From: Enterocola sp045654205
GTDB lineage: Bacteria; Bacteroidota; Bacteroidia; Bacteroidales; Paludibacteraceae
Direction: 5' to 3'
Assembly (NCBI GenBank): GCA_045654205.1
Contig: JAZOMZ010000008.1
Coordinates: forward strand, 1-25,168
Length of the DNA stretch: 25,168 nucleotides
Below the pieces are notes generated by a model. It was not told the DNA's origin and ran no database searches. It worked only from the letters and a program-made list of their open reading frames with translations. Of this stretch, positions 16,504 to 24,644 are shown in pieces. How positions within the stretch are numbered: the first letter of the stretch is position 1; each line of letters begins with the position of its first letter. Both the position numbers and the translations under genes were made by a program.

Positions 16504-17409
16504 ATGCCAAATAGAATATCTTACAACAAACCTTACAAATTAGCCAAAGACCTTGTAAAACTACTTCAGACACGAGGCTTAATCATTAATGATTTTAGTA
16601 GAGCTGAGAATTATATTCGTCATATAGGTTATTACAGACTATCTGCTTATATGTGGCCTCATTTAGCATATCCTAAGGAGAAACACATATATAAAAAGAA
16701 CAAGACATTTCAGAATATTTTAGATTTATACAAGTTTGACAAGAAACTGCGTCTACTTATTTTTAATGAGATAGAAAAGATAGAAATTGCAGTAAGAAGT
16801 TCTATTGTAAACAATGCTTGTGAGTATTTCAATGATCCATATTGGATTACAAATAGTAATTATTTTATATATCCTGATAAATTTGCAAAGACAATTTCAT
16901 TAATTGAAAAAGAACTTGAGCATTCTAAAGAAGATTTTATCATACATTTTAAGACTAAATATTCTAATCAATACCCTCCTGCTTGGATATTGGCAGAAAT
17001 TCTGCCATTAGGAGTATTAACAAGTATTTATTATAATATTAAGGAAATCAGTATTAAAAAGAAGATAGCAAATGAGTTTGGTTTGCAAGTAAAACCATTT
17101 GAATCCTGGATGTCTATTGTGACACTTACTCGTAATGCTTGCTGTCATCATTCGCGTATCTGGAACAAACAGAATACTATGCTCGCAACGGAACCTAAGC
17201 ATATTACAAGACCTTGGATAAAGTTACCAACAGATAAACTTCGTATTTATTTTGATATTTGTATTATTAAATGGTTTCTTGATTGTATATCTCCTAACAA
17301 CACTTTAAAGAATAAAATCTGTAAACTTCTTACAGAATATCCTTGTATAGATATTTCTGCGATGGGTTTCCCAACTGATTGGCTTAAAGAAGAACTTTGG
17401 AAGGGATAA
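16504..17409 (+). CDS. abiF: Abi_2/AbiF-family HEPN ribonuclease (abortive infection protein)
   Basis: 301 residues, cytosolic, normal length for Abi_2 (Abi-like, AbiD/AbiF) proteins. Family marks: YIRHIGYYRLSAYMWPHL (37-54), LYKFDKKLRLLIFNEIEKIE followed by IAVRSSI with R98, and PPAWILAEILPLGVLTSIY. The HEPN RNase motif is R210-N-A-C-C-H215-H216-S-R218-I-W-N, i.e. R-x4-6-H, intact. Such proteins are RNA-cleaving toxins in phage defence, and AbiF relatives work with a neighbouring small RNA. Here near-identical small RNAs flank the gene on both sides; the start lies 38 bases after the hairpin of copy 1, so expression may be read-through from that promoter. The symbol is by family resemblance; AbiD-type is possible. 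Confidence 0.85.
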   Translation: MPNRISYNKPYKLAKDLVKLLQTRGLIINDFSRAENYIRHIGYYRLSAYMWPHLAYPKEKHIYKKNKTFQNILDLYKFDKKLRLLIFNEIEKIEIAVRSSIVNNACEYFNDPYWITNSNYFIYPDKFAKTISLIEKELEHSKEDFIIHFKTKYSNQYPPAWILAEILPLGVLTSIYYNIKEISIKKKIANEFGLQVKPFESWMSIVTLTRNACCHHSRIWNKQNTMLATEPKHITRPWIKLPTDKLRIYFDICIIKWFLDCISPNNTLKNKICKLLTEYPCIDISAMGFPTDWLKEELWKG

Positions 17410-17425
17410 TATTTTCAAATTTGTT

Positions 17426-17455
17426 TTGTAGATTCAAAATTATAACGTATTTTTG
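17426..17455 (+). promoter_or_regulatory. Promoter of small RNA copy 2
   Basis: TTG at 17426-17428, 19-base spacer, TATTTTTG at 17448-17455. The spacer sequence is unlike that of copy 1, yet architecture and distance to the RNA block (5 bases) are the same, suggesting selection on transcription rather than recent duplication of the whole unit. Confidence 0.78.
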
Positions 17456-17460
17456 CATCA

Positions 17461-17517
17461 CCAGTACCCGCCAAGCCTCTTAACAATGCTCAAATGTGCG
17501 GGTCGTTTTGTTTTATA
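17461..17517 (+). ncRNA. Small structured RNA, copy 2, downstream of the Abi_2 gene
   Basis: Conserved block 17461-17515. Outer stem ACCCGC (17466-17471) with GCGGGT (17498-17503); inner stem AGC (17474-17476) with GCT (17488-17490); U-rich tail from 17504. Differences from copy 1: A/T before the outer stem, C/T in the inner junction, and the paired G-C to A-T change in the inner stem. The loop CTCTTAACAAT is identical in both. It has its own promoter and no downstream gene on this strand before 18186, so it must act as a free RNA rather than a leader. Confidence 0.75.
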
Positions 17518-17540
17518 AACTTTAGTTCTTAATTCTAGTG

Positions 17541-17575
17541 CATAAAAAAGCCACTGCTTTGGGATGAGTGGCTTT
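17541..17575 (-). terminator. Terminator hairpin of the leftward small membrane-protein operon
   Basis: AAAGCCACT (17547-17555) pairs with AGTGGCTTT (17567-17575). On the minus strand the stem is followed by TTTTTTATG, a good intrinsic terminator for the genes at 17602-17935. It may also insulate small RNA copy 2. Confidence 0.7.
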
Positions 17576-17601
17576 GGGAGGGTGGCAATGAATGCCATTA
17601 A

Positions 17602-17706
17602 CTATTTTTCTTTCTTTTTGTTAACTATTCGTTCTGTTACTTCTACTACAATAACAGTTAGTACGCAAAAAATACAAACTCCTATACAAAGATAAATGAA
17701 TGCCAT
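17602..17706 (-). CDS. 34-residue single-pass membrane microprotein
   Basis: Starts MAFIYLCIGVCIFCVLTVIVV, a single membrane segment with three cysteines, then EVTERIVNKKKEK, a charged basic tail. Its ATG begins one base after the stop of the upstream 75-residue gene, so it is almost certainly translationally coupled. The length and topology fit small membrane toxins or accessory subunits, but no family is recognised. Confidence 0.6.
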   Translation of the reverse strand: MAFIYLCIGVCIFCVLTVIVVEVTERIVNKKKEK

Positions 17707-17707
17707 A

Positions 17708-17935
17708 TTATTGTTTCCCTTTCTGTTTGTTAGTTTGTGATCTCCATGTAAGATATATTCCAATTAGAGCAGATAATAAAACTGTAATGCATCCTATAAT
17801 TAAGAGCATTATATTACTCATACTTTCTATCTGCATAATTACTACTAGGACTAAGCCTCCAAATATCAATTTAGACATGTCTAGCATGTACCTTCCTGAT
17901 TCTACCAGAATCATTTCTCTAGTTTTGTTTCTCAT
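17708..17935 (-). CDS. Small two-helix membrane protein (possibly DUF6722)
   Basis: 75 residues with two membrane helices (about 22-36, FGGLVLVVIMQIE; about 41-63, IMLLIIGCITVLLSALIGIYL) and a basic C-terminal tail (WRSQTNKQKGKQ). The pattern GRYMLDMSKLIFGGLVL resembles small Bacteroidales proteins that I recall as DUF6722; this is unverified. It heads a two-gene operon with the 34-residue gene, has a promoter at 18069-18099 and a terminator at 17541-17575, and faces the Abi_2 unit tail to tail. Two copies of TTTTTGACGRGT (about 17947 and 17994) lie in its leader and could be regulatory. Function unknown. Confidence 0.65.
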   Translation of the reverse strand: MRNKTREMILVESGRYMLDMSKLIFGGLVLVVIMQIESMSNIMLLIIGCITVLLSALIGIYLTWRSQTNKQKGKQ

Positions 17936-18068
17936 AAGTCGATTAATTTTTGACGAGTTTAAAGTTTTCTTTCTTAGGTCATAATAGTTAAGTTTTTGAC
18001 GGGTGAATGAATTAGTTTAAATCTCGTAATTAGTTAGATTATAATTATTTGTAGGTGTAATGTATCTG

Positions 18069-18099
18069 CAAAGATATATAATATTTTCCGCAATTGCAA
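18069..18099 (-). promoter_or_regulatory. Promoter of the leftward small membrane-protein operon
   Basis: Minus-strand TATCTTTG (18069-18076) with TTG 20 bases upstream (18097-18099). It implies a leader of about 125 bases before the ATG at 17935. Confidence 0.6.
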
Positions 18100-18156
18100 G
18101 ATTACTGGTTTGAATATAATAAGGGGTTGGAAATTTACATTCTTTAGGATTTTTAT

Positions 18157-18164
18157 TATCTTTA
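18157..18164 (+). promoter_or_regulatory. Probable -7 box of the permease gene
   Basis: TATCTTTA, one base off the TAnnTTTG consensus, 21 bases before the ATG at 18186. No convincing TTG at 19-20 bases upstream. Confidence 0.4.
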
Positions 18165-18185
18165 CGCCCTGAAAATGAATATCAT

Positions 18186-19487
18186 ATGAAAAAATCTATT
18201 CTTGAGAAACTTTTTGGGTTCAATCCAAAAGAACACAAGGTAAAAACAGAGGTGATGGCAGGTATAACCACGTTCTTCACTATGGCGTACATTTTGGCGG
18301 TGAATCCGTCTATTTTGGCAGCTGCGGGTATGGATACAGGTGCAGTTTTTACGGTAACGGTGATTATTTCTGCGCTTGCTACTCTGCTTATGGCTGTGTA
18401 TGCAAAACTACCTTTTGCGCTTGCGCCGGGCATGGGGCTTAATGCCTTTTTTGCCTATACTATTTGTGTGTCGATGGGTTATTCGTGGCAAATGGCACTC
18501 ACAGCGGTACTCTTGGAGGGTATTATTTTTATTTTGCTTACTCTAACAAACCTTCGTGAAAAAATTGTATATAGCATTCCGCGTAGCCTTCACGTGGCAA
18601 TTGGGGCTGGTATTGGACTCTTCATCTTGTTTCTTGGTATGCAAAATGGCAATTTAGTGGTACGCAACGAGGCTACAATGGTGGCGCTGGGTGATATTAC
18701 TTCTGGTCCTGGGCTACTTTGCTGTATTGGTCTGCTTATTACTGCTACTCTCATGTATAAAAAGGTGCCTGGAGCTATGCTTTATGGTATTGTGCTTACC
18801 ACTCTTATTGGCATCCCTATGGGTGTGACTAAGTATAATGGTATTTTTTCTTTGCCACCTAATCCAGAATCTATAATGTTTAAATTTGACATTTCTTTTG
18901 TTAAAACCATAGATTTTTGGGTGGTTTGCTTTACTTTGCTTTTCGTGGATATGTTTGACACTATTGGCACTCTGGTGGGTGTGGGTGAACATACCGATAT
19001 GCGCGATAAAAAGACTGGTAAAATGCCTTGGATGAAGAAGGCATTTTTGGTGGATGCTGTGGGAACCACTGCTGGTGCTATGATGGGTAGTAGCACAGTG
19101 ACTACCTTTATAGAAAGCACTGCAGGTATTGCTGTGGGTGGCCGCACGGGGCTTACTTCTTTTGTGGTGGCATGCTGTTTTGTGCTGTCGCTTTTCCTTT
19201 CTCCTCTTTTCATTTCTATGCCTGGCGCTGCTACTGGACCTATTCTTATCCTTGTTGGGTTCCTTATGCTGTCTGGTATGAGTAAGATAGATTTTTCTGA
19301 TTATTCTGAAAGTATCCCGTCTGTGCTTTGTATTACTACTATGGCGTTTGCGTGCTGCATTAGTAGTGGCATTGCCGTGGGACTTATTTCATACGTGGCT
19401 ATAAAAGTGTTAAGCGGGAAGGCTAAAAAAGTTTCAATACCTACTTATATTCTTACTATTTTATTCATTTTGAAATTTATTTTATAG
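18186..19487 (+). CDS. NCS2-family purine permease (AzgA/PbuG type)
   Basis: 433 residues, about 12-14 membrane segments, typical length for COG2252 hypoxanthine/guanine/adenine:proton symporters of the inner membrane. Family blocks: EVMAGITTFFTMAYILAVNP (22-41), LAPGMGLNAFFAYT, IGLFILFLGMQNGNLV, FVDMFDTIGTLVGVGEHT (about 256-273) and GSSTVTTFIESTAGIAVGGR (about 299-318), the last being the substrate-binding helix region. It follows the small membrane genes divergently and stands 128 bases before the XRE-cupin gene, with a new promoter box between, so it is probably monocistronic. Exact purine specificity is not readable. Confidence 0.9.
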   Translation: MKKSILEKLFGFNPKEHKVKTEVMAGITTFFTMAYILAVNPSILAAAGMDTGAVFTVTVIISALATLLMAVYAKLPFALAPGMGLNAFFAYTICVSMGYSWQMALTAVLLEGIIFILLTLTNLREKIVYSIPRSLHVAIGAGIGLFILFLGMQNGNLVVRNEATMVALGDITSGPGLLCCIGLLITATLMYKKVPGAMLYGIVLTTLIGIPMGVTKYNGIFSLPPNPESIMFKFDISFVKTIDFWVVCFTLLFVDMFDTIGTLVGVGEHTDMRDKKTGKMPWMKKAFLVDAVGTTAGAMMGSSTVTTFIESTAGIAVGGRTGLTSFVVACCFVLSLFLSPLFISMPGAATGPILILVGFLMLSGMSKIDFSDYSESIPSVLCITTMAFACCISSGIAVGLISYVAIKVLSGKAKKVSIPTYILTILFILKFIL

Positions 19488-19566
19488 ATTTTATTATAAA
19501 TAGTAATTTATTTCTATTAATTCCTATTAATTTGTGACTTTTTGTAGGAGTTAATAGAAAATTTAT

Positions 19567-19574
19567 TATCTTTG
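19567..19574 (+). promoter_or_regulatory. -7 box before the XRE-cupin/acyl-CoA synthetase operon
   Basis: TATCTTTG fits the consensus. The nearest TTG is 22 bases upstream (19542-19544), slightly longer than usual. The leader before the ATG at 19616 is about 35 bases. Confidence 0.5.
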
Positions 19575-19615
19575 CGGTCCGAAATTGAAATAAACAATAA
19601 AACAATATATATACT

Positions 19616-20185
19616 ATGTCTAACGAAATTTTAATTGGCGATAAAATTAAAGCATTTAGAGAGACTCGCAAACTTACCCGTGAACAACTTGCAGAAAATA
19701 GTGGTTTGGAGCTTTCTTTGGTTACAGAAATTGAGGAAAACACAAATATCCCTTCTCTTTCTCCACTTATCAAGATAGCTCGTGCATTGGGTGTTCGCCT
19801 TGGCACTTTTCTTGATGACAACAATCACCTTGGACCTGAAATTTGCCGTGGTGGCGAGAGCGAAAAAACTCTTAGTACTTCAAACACCAAGAGTCGCTCA
19901 AATTCTCACCTAAACTTTATGTCACTTGCCAAACGTAAGGCTGGACGCAATATGGAGCCTTTTATTATCAATATTGAGCCTGCCGATACAGAAAATCTAC
20001 TTCTTTCTTCTCACGAGGGCGAAGAGTTTATCTATGTGCTAGAGGGTAAGGTAAATATTAAATATGGCATTAATGAATATGTATTAGAGGCTGGCGATAG
20101 CATTTATTACGATTCTATCGTGGAACACTTGGTTTATGCTACAGAATCTTCAAAGATTTTGGCAGTTGTTTATGCTCCATTCTAA
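19616..20185 (+). CDS. XRE-family regulator with C-terminal cupin domain
   Basis: 189 residues. An HTH_3-type helix-turn-helix is at about 8-63 (KIKAFRETRKLTREQLAENS, then GLELSLVTEIEENTNIPSLS). A cupin_2 domain is at about 115-188 (HEGEEFIYVLEGKV, then LEAGDSIYYDSIVEH). The cupin part likely senses a small metabolite. The gene sits 9 bases before the acyl-CoA synthetase gene, a pairing common in Bacteroidales, so it probably regulates this operon. Repressor or activator cannot be decided from sequence. Confidence 0.88.
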   Translation: MSNEILIGDKIKAFRETRKLTREQLAENSGLELSLVTEIEENTNIPSLSPLIKIARALGVRLGTFLDDNNHLGPEICRGGESEKTLSTSNTKSRSNSHLNFMSLAKRKAGRNMEPFIINIEPADTENLLLSSHEGEEFIYVLEGKVNIKYGINEYVLEAGDSIYYDSIVEHLVYATESSKILAVVYAPF

Positions 20186-20194
20186 TGTTTTGAT

Positions 20195-21853
20195 ATGAAA
20201 AATTACGAACTTTCTACTAGAACCCTTGGTGAATGGGTAGAATATTGGGCAGAACAGACTCCTGATAAAGATTATATAGTTTACGCAGACCGTGGTCTTC
20301 GTTTTACATGGAAGGAATTTAACGAACGTGTAAACCACCTTGCCAAAGGTATGCTTGCTATTGGTATAGAAAAGGGTACTCATGTGGGTCTTTGGGCTAC
20401 TAACGTGCCAGACTGGTTGACTTTCCTTTATGCTTGTGCGCGTATTGGTGCTGTTTGTGTGACTGTAAATACCAATTATAAGCAAAACGAGCTTGAGTAT
20501 CTTTGTGAACACTCAGATATGCATACTCTTTGTATCATTGATGGCACTTGGGATTGCGACTACGTGGATATGACATACAAAATGCTTCCTGAACTTAAAA
20601 CTTGCCAACGTGGTAAGCTAAACAGCGAGCGTTTCCCTAAGATGAAAAACGTGATCTACATTGGTCAAGAAAAACACCGTGGTATGTACAATACTGCTGA
20701 GATACTTCTTCTTGGTAGCTCTATTTCTGATGATAAACTAAACGAAGCTAAAGCTAACGTAAACTGTCATGACGTGGTAAATATGCAATACACTTCTGGA
20801 ACAACTGGTTTCCCAAAAGGTGTGATGCTTACTCACTATAATATTTCAAACGATGGTTTCTTCACTGGCGAACACATGAAGTTTACTTCTGATGACAAAC
20901 TTTGTGTGTGTGTGCCTCTTTTCCACTGCTTTGGTGTGGTGCTTGCTACTATGAACTGTTTGACACACGGTTGTACCCAAGTAATGGTAGAAAAATTTGA
21001 CCCACTTGTGGTGCTTGCTTCTGTTCACCAAGAACGTTGTACCGCGCTTTATGGTGTGCCTACAATGTTTATAGCGGAGCTAAACCACCCAATGTTTGAT
21101 ATGTTTGACTTAACATGTCTGCGTACTGGTATTATGGCAGGTGCGCTTTGCCCTATTGAGCTTATGCGTCAGGTGAGCGACAAAATGCATATGACTATTA
21201 CTTCTGTATATGGCTTAACAGAAACTTCTCCTGGTATGACTCAAACTACCGTGGAAGATAGTTTTGAAAAACGTTGTACAACTGTTGGTCGCGACTATCC
21301 ATTTGTGGAAGTACAAGTAATCGACCCAGAAACTGGTGAAATTTGCCCTCCTGGAGTGCAAGGCGAAATGTGTTGCCGTGGCTTCAATGTGATGAAGGGT
21401 TATTACAAAAACGAAAAAGCTACTGCGGAAATTATCGATGCCAATGGATACCTTCACTCTGGCGACCTTGGTGTGAAAGACGAAGATGGATATTACCGCA
21501 TCACCGGTCGTATCAAAGATATGATTATTCGTGGTGGTGAGAATATTTACCCTCGCGAAATAGAGGAATTCCTTTACCACCTAGACGGTGTGAGCGACGT
21601 GCAAGTGGCTGCTGTGCCTTCCAAAAAATATGGTGAGGAAGTAGGCGCGTTCATTATCCTTAAAGAAGGTGCAAAACTTGAACCAGAAGACGTGCGCGAC
21701 TTCTGCAAAGGCAAGATTGCTCGCTACAAAATCCCTAAATATGTATTCTTTGTGGATAGTTTCCCTCTTACTGGTAGTGGTAAGATCCAAAAATACAAAC
21801 TAAAAGAACTAAGTTTACAACTTTGCGCCGAACAAGGAATTGAGGTGATATAA
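20195..21853 (+). CDS. AMP-forming acyl-CoA synthetase (fatty-acid CoA ligase type)
   Basis: 552 residues, full length for the ANL superfamily. Motifs: phosphate loop YTSGTTGFPKG at about 198-208, G340-L-T-E-T-S-P-G for the adenine/Mg site, SGDLG with D424, GRIKDMIIRGGENIYPREIE at 438-457 (hinge and CoA part), and GSGK530-I-Q-K with the catalytic lysine. Reaction: carboxylate + ATP + CoA to acyl-CoA + AMP + PPi, in the cytosol. The chain length is not determined; similarity is to medium/long-chain ligases. Operon with the XRE-cupin regulator, ended by a strong terminator. Confidence 0.92.
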   Translation: MKNYELSTRTLGEWVEYWAEQTPDKDYIVYADRGLRFTWKEFNERVNHLAKGMLAIGIEKGTHVGLWATNVPDWLTFLYACARIGAVCVTVNTNYKQNELEYLCEHSDMHTLCIIDGTWDCDYVDMTYKMLPELKTCQRGKLNSERFPKMKNVIYIGQEKHRGMYNTAEILLLGSSISDDKLNEAKANVNCHDVVNMQYTSGTTGFPKGVMLTHYNISNDGFFTGEHMKFTSDDKLCVCVPLFHCFGVVLATMNCLTHGCTQVMVEKFDPLVVLASVHQERCTALYGVPTMFIAELNHPMFDMFDLTCLRTGIMAGALCPIELMRQVSDKMHMTITSVYGLTETSPGMTQTTVEDSFEKRCTTVGRDYPFVEVQVIDPETGEICPPGVQGEMCCRGFNVMKGYYKNEKATAEIIDANGYLHSGDLGVKDEDGYYRITGRIKDMIIRGGENIYPREIEEFLYHLDGVSDVQVAAVPSKKYGEEVGAFIILKEGAKLEPEDVRDFCKGKIARYKIPKYVFFVDSFPLTGSGKIQKYKLKELSLQLCAEQGIEVI

Positions 21854-21864
21854 GTGAGATATTC

Positions 21865-21893
21865 AAAAGCAGACTGAAAAGTCTGCTTTTTTT
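21865..21893 (+). terminator. Intrinsic terminator of the acyl-CoA synthetase operon
   Basis: AAAAGCAGACT and AGTCTGCTTTT form an 11-bp perfect stem with a GAAA tetraloop, followed by TTT. Confidence 0.9.
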
Positions 21894-21940
21894 GTTATTT
21901 TCTTTGTATTTGAGAAATTTATTTTTAATTTTACAAAATG

Positions 21941-21954
21941 TTGAGTTTACTCAA
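21941..21954 (+). promoter_or_regulatory. Small palindrome before the amylase gene
   Basis: TTGAGT-TT-ACTCAA, a perfect 6-bp inverted repeat 28 bases before the amylase ATG. Possible operator for a regulator of the gene; no promoter of the usual pattern could be placed with confidence nearby. Confidence 0.3.
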
Positions 21955-21982
21955 AAAAACCAAAATCAAATAAATATATATT

Positions 21983-24505
21983 ATGAAAAAATTATTACTT
22001 CTTACAGCTGCCTTAGTAGCCACTATGAGTGCTATGGCACAGATTACAACAGATCCTGCTGTGATTCCACTAGGTTACAAAGGTAAAATTGTGGTTACCT
22101 TCGACCCTACTGGCACTCCAATGGCAGGTAAAACCACATGTTATGCACACACAGGTGCTACAACTAAAGAAAAAGGTAACTGGACTTGTGCTCCAGCATG
22201 GAAAACAAACACTGCTAAGTACCAATTAACCAAATCTGGTACTAAATGGGTACTTACCATCGACGACCTTTATTCATATTACGACTGTGCAGCTAATATG
22301 GAAATTACTGGTCTAAACTTTGTGTTCCGCGATCAAAACGCTACCGCTCAAACAGGTGATATTCTTTATCCTTTTGGTTTCGAAGACAAAGTTCCTACCA
22401 CAAAAGCACGTCCTTCTGGCGTTACCGATGGTATTTTCTATGATGCTGCCGACCCAACTAAAGTAACTGTTTCACTTCTTGTAAAACCAAGTAAGTCTAA
22501 CGTAACAGCAAGCAATGTATACATTCTTTGCGACGCAAACAACTGGTCTTTCAGCAATGACTATCAATGCTACAAAGATGGCAATTACTTCTGGTACACC
22601 TTCACTGGCCTTACCGCTGGCAAAGAATATGCGTTCCAATATGGCGTGAAAATGAGCAATGGTTCTTTCGTGCAAATGTCTGACCCATATTCTACAAAAG
22701 TGCTTCATGGCGACGACCAATGGGAGCCTAAAAAAGTAGACCCAACTCTTATGGACTATCCTAACGGTGGTAGCGGTTATGTTACTGTAATTCAACCTGG
22801 TAAAAAGGCTTTCAACTGGAGCAGTGCTACACTAAACTTCAAACGTCCAAACAAAAACAACCTTGTTATCTACGAGCTTTGGCCTTATATTTTCTCTGCA
22901 GACCGCAGTTTCAAAGCTATCACAAAACGTCTTGACTACTTTGAAAACTTAGGCATCAATGCTATCGAGTTTATGCCACTTTGCGAGTTTGACGGCAACT
23001 TAAGCTGGGGTTATTCTCCAAACCACTATTTCGCGCTTGACAAAACATACGGCTCAGAAAACGATTTCAAAACCCTTGTAGACGAATGTCACAAACGTGG
23101 AATTGCTGTTATCGTGGATATGGTATTCAACCACGCTACAGGCAACTGTTCTCACGAAAAACTTTATGGTGGTTACAACAACTTAAAAGACAACCCATAC
23201 TTCAACGTTTCTGCTCCTCACGGTGCTAGCGTGTTTGAAGACTGGAACCACTCATATGCTGAAACTAAAAACTATTTAACTCGTGCTCTTAAATTCTGGC
23301 TTCAAGAATATAAAGTGGACGGTTTCCGTATGGACCTTTCTCACGGTTTCTGCGGCACAAACTGCAACGACCGTGTGTCAAATATCAACTACTACTATAA
23401 CAACGGTGTGAAAGCGGTTGCTAGCGACGCATACTTCATCCTAGAACACTGGGAAGGAATGGAAGAACGTGGCGGGTATGTATCCAATGGTATGATGTGC
23501 TGGGAAAATACCAACAACGCTTATATGCAAATTGCTATGGGTTGGCTTAAGGATGGTGATGATCTGTCTAATGCAAATAGAGATGGTTATGTGAGCTACA
23601 CCTCTTCTCACGACGAACAACGTCCTTTCTGGAAAGCTAAAAAATATGGTAATGGTGCTATCGCTACAAACGAAGCTACTCGTTTGAACCGTGTTCCTGC
23701 CACAGTGGGCATGTGTGCTATGCTAAATGGTCCTCAAATGTTCTATATGTTTGACGAACTTGGCTACGACTACTCATTCTGTTCTAATGCTTCTGGTGCT
23801 GGTGACCAAAACGACAAAGCTCCTTATGGTTCTACACAAGCTCAACCTTGCCACGATACCGACGCTAAACCTATTCCTGAAACTAAAGGTTGGTATACAA
23901 ATGCAAACCGTATGAACCAATATAAAAAGCTTGGTCAACTTCTACAACTACGTACCAAACTTGCTCCTTCTGTATTTGCGGGCAACCCAACAAGTAGCGA
24001 CCTTGGTTCTGGTAAAGCTCTTCGTAGTGTAATTTATGGAAGTGGCAATTCTCGTATCTTTGTGGTTGCAAACCTTGGTACTACCGCTCAAACTCTTACT
24101 CTACCTACTGGCAACAGCTGGTATGACTATCTAGCAGGTAGCAAATCTCAAATGGCCGCTGGTACTTCTGTGAGCCTTGCAGCTGGCGATATTAAAGCAT
24201 ACACCGCTACTAAATATGCTCTACCAGACGTGCCAAATGCATACGCATTCGTTGGTATCGAAGATGTAGAAGCAGAAGAACTTGCAAAATCTTCTATCTA
24301 TCCTTCTATCACATCAGACTTTGTAAAAATCGACTCAGAAGAAGCAATCTCTGACGTGCAAGTAGTAGCGCTTTCTGGTGCAATGTATTCTCCAAAATAC
24401 ACAGAAGAAGGTGTTGTAGATGTAAACTTCTTGGAAGAAGGCATGTATCTTCTAGTAGTTCGCTTCCAAACATACGAAAGAGCATTTAAGTTTATTAAAG
24501 AATAA
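21983..24505 (+). CDS. Secreted GH13 alpha-amylase-family glycosidase with T9SS tail
   Basis: 840 residues. Signal peptide MKKLLLLTAALVATMSAMAQ. A beta domain (about 25-150) and a CBM48/E-set-like domain (about 155-265; VYILCDANNWSF, FQYGVKM) precede the GH13 barrel from about 285. Conserved regions: D379-M-V-F-N-H384, R449-M-D451 (nucleophile), E488-H-W (acid/base), and S-H543-D544-E. All catalytic residues are present, so it should be active on alpha-glucans such as starch or glycogen. The last ~70 residues (SIYPSITSDFVKIDSEEA ... GMYLLVV) form a T9SS type A sorting domain, so it is placed on the surface or released. Monocistronic, with a terminator at 24546. Confidence 0.9.
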   Translation: MKKLLLLTAALVATMSAMAQITTDPAVIPLGYKGKIVVTFDPTGTPMAGKTTCYAHTGATTKEKGNWTCAPAWKTNTAKYQLTKSGTKWVLTIDDLYSYYDCAANMEITGLNFVFRDQNATAQTGDILYPFGFEDKVPTTKARPSGVTDGIFYDAADPTKVTVSLLVKPSKSNVTASNVYILCDANNWSFSNDYQCYKDGNYFWYTFTGLTAGKEYAFQYGVKMSNGSFVQMSDPYSTKVLHGDDQWEPKKVDPTLMDYPNGGSGYVTVIQPGKKAFNWSSATLNFKRPNKNNLVIYELWPYIFSADRSFKAITKRLDYFENLGINAIEFMPLCEFDGNLSWGYSPNHYFALDKTYGSENDFKTLVDECHKRGIAVIVDMVFNHATGNCSHEKLYGGYNNLKDNPYFNVSAPHGASVFEDWNHSYAETKNYLTRALKFWLQEYKVDGFRMDLSHGFCGTNCNDRVSNINYYYNNGVKAVASDAYFILEHWEGMEERGGYVSNGMMCWENTNNAYMQIAMGWLKDGDDLSNANRDGYVSYTSSHDEQRPFWKAKKYGNGAIATNEATRLNRVPATVGMCAMLNGPQMFYMFDELGYDYSFCSNASGAGDQNDKAPYGSTQAQPCHDTDAKPIPETKGWYTNANRMNQYKKLGQLLQLRTKLAPSVFAGNPTSSDLGSGKALRSVIYGSGNSRIFVVANLGTTAQTLTLPTGNSWYDYLAGSKSQMAAGTSVSLAAGDIKAYTATKYALPDVPNAYAFVGIEDVEAEELAKSSIYPSITSDFVKIDSEEAISDVQVVALSGAMYSPKYTEEGVVDVNFLEEGMYLLVVRFQTYERAFKFIKE

Positions 24506-24508
24506 CTG

Positions 24509-24524
24509 ACATAGCACGCTATGT
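24509..24524. repeat. Short palindromic intergenic repeat, copy B
   Basis: ACATAGCACGCTATGT, counterpart of 3387-3402 (arms ACATAG/CTATGT, variable centre). Located between the amylase stop and its terminator. Confidence 0.5.
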
Positions 24525-24545
24525 CCCTACATAGGTAAATTAATG

Positions 24546-24584
24546 AAAAATCCCTTGCAGGTTTAACCTCTGCAAGGGATTTTT
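24546..24584. terminator. Bidirectional terminator
   Basis: AAAAATCCCTTGCAG (24546-24560) pairs perfectly with CTGCAAGGGATTTTT (24570-24584), a 15-bp stem with T runs on both strands. It ends the amylase gene from the left and the 50-residue gene from the right. Confidence 0.9.
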
Positions 24585-24644
24585 GTGTGTGGGTAATCTA
24601 TCTAGCGTTGTAGATTAAATCCAGACCAATTAAATATCTCATAG

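Noticed and set aside
16262..16514. Open frames on both strands upstream of the Abi gene
   Set aside because: They overlap the small-RNA block and its promoter, lack family resemblance and show no plausible start context.
16424..17517. The two 55-base repeats as a minimal CRISPR array or transposon ends
   Set aside because: Only two copies about 1 kb apart with a gene between them, in direct orientation, with promoters and terminator-like tails. No spacers, transposase or target duplication.
18714..19213. Long open frames antisense to the permease gene
   Set aside because: They are shadows of a well-conserved coding gene on the + strand, with no promoter or family match.
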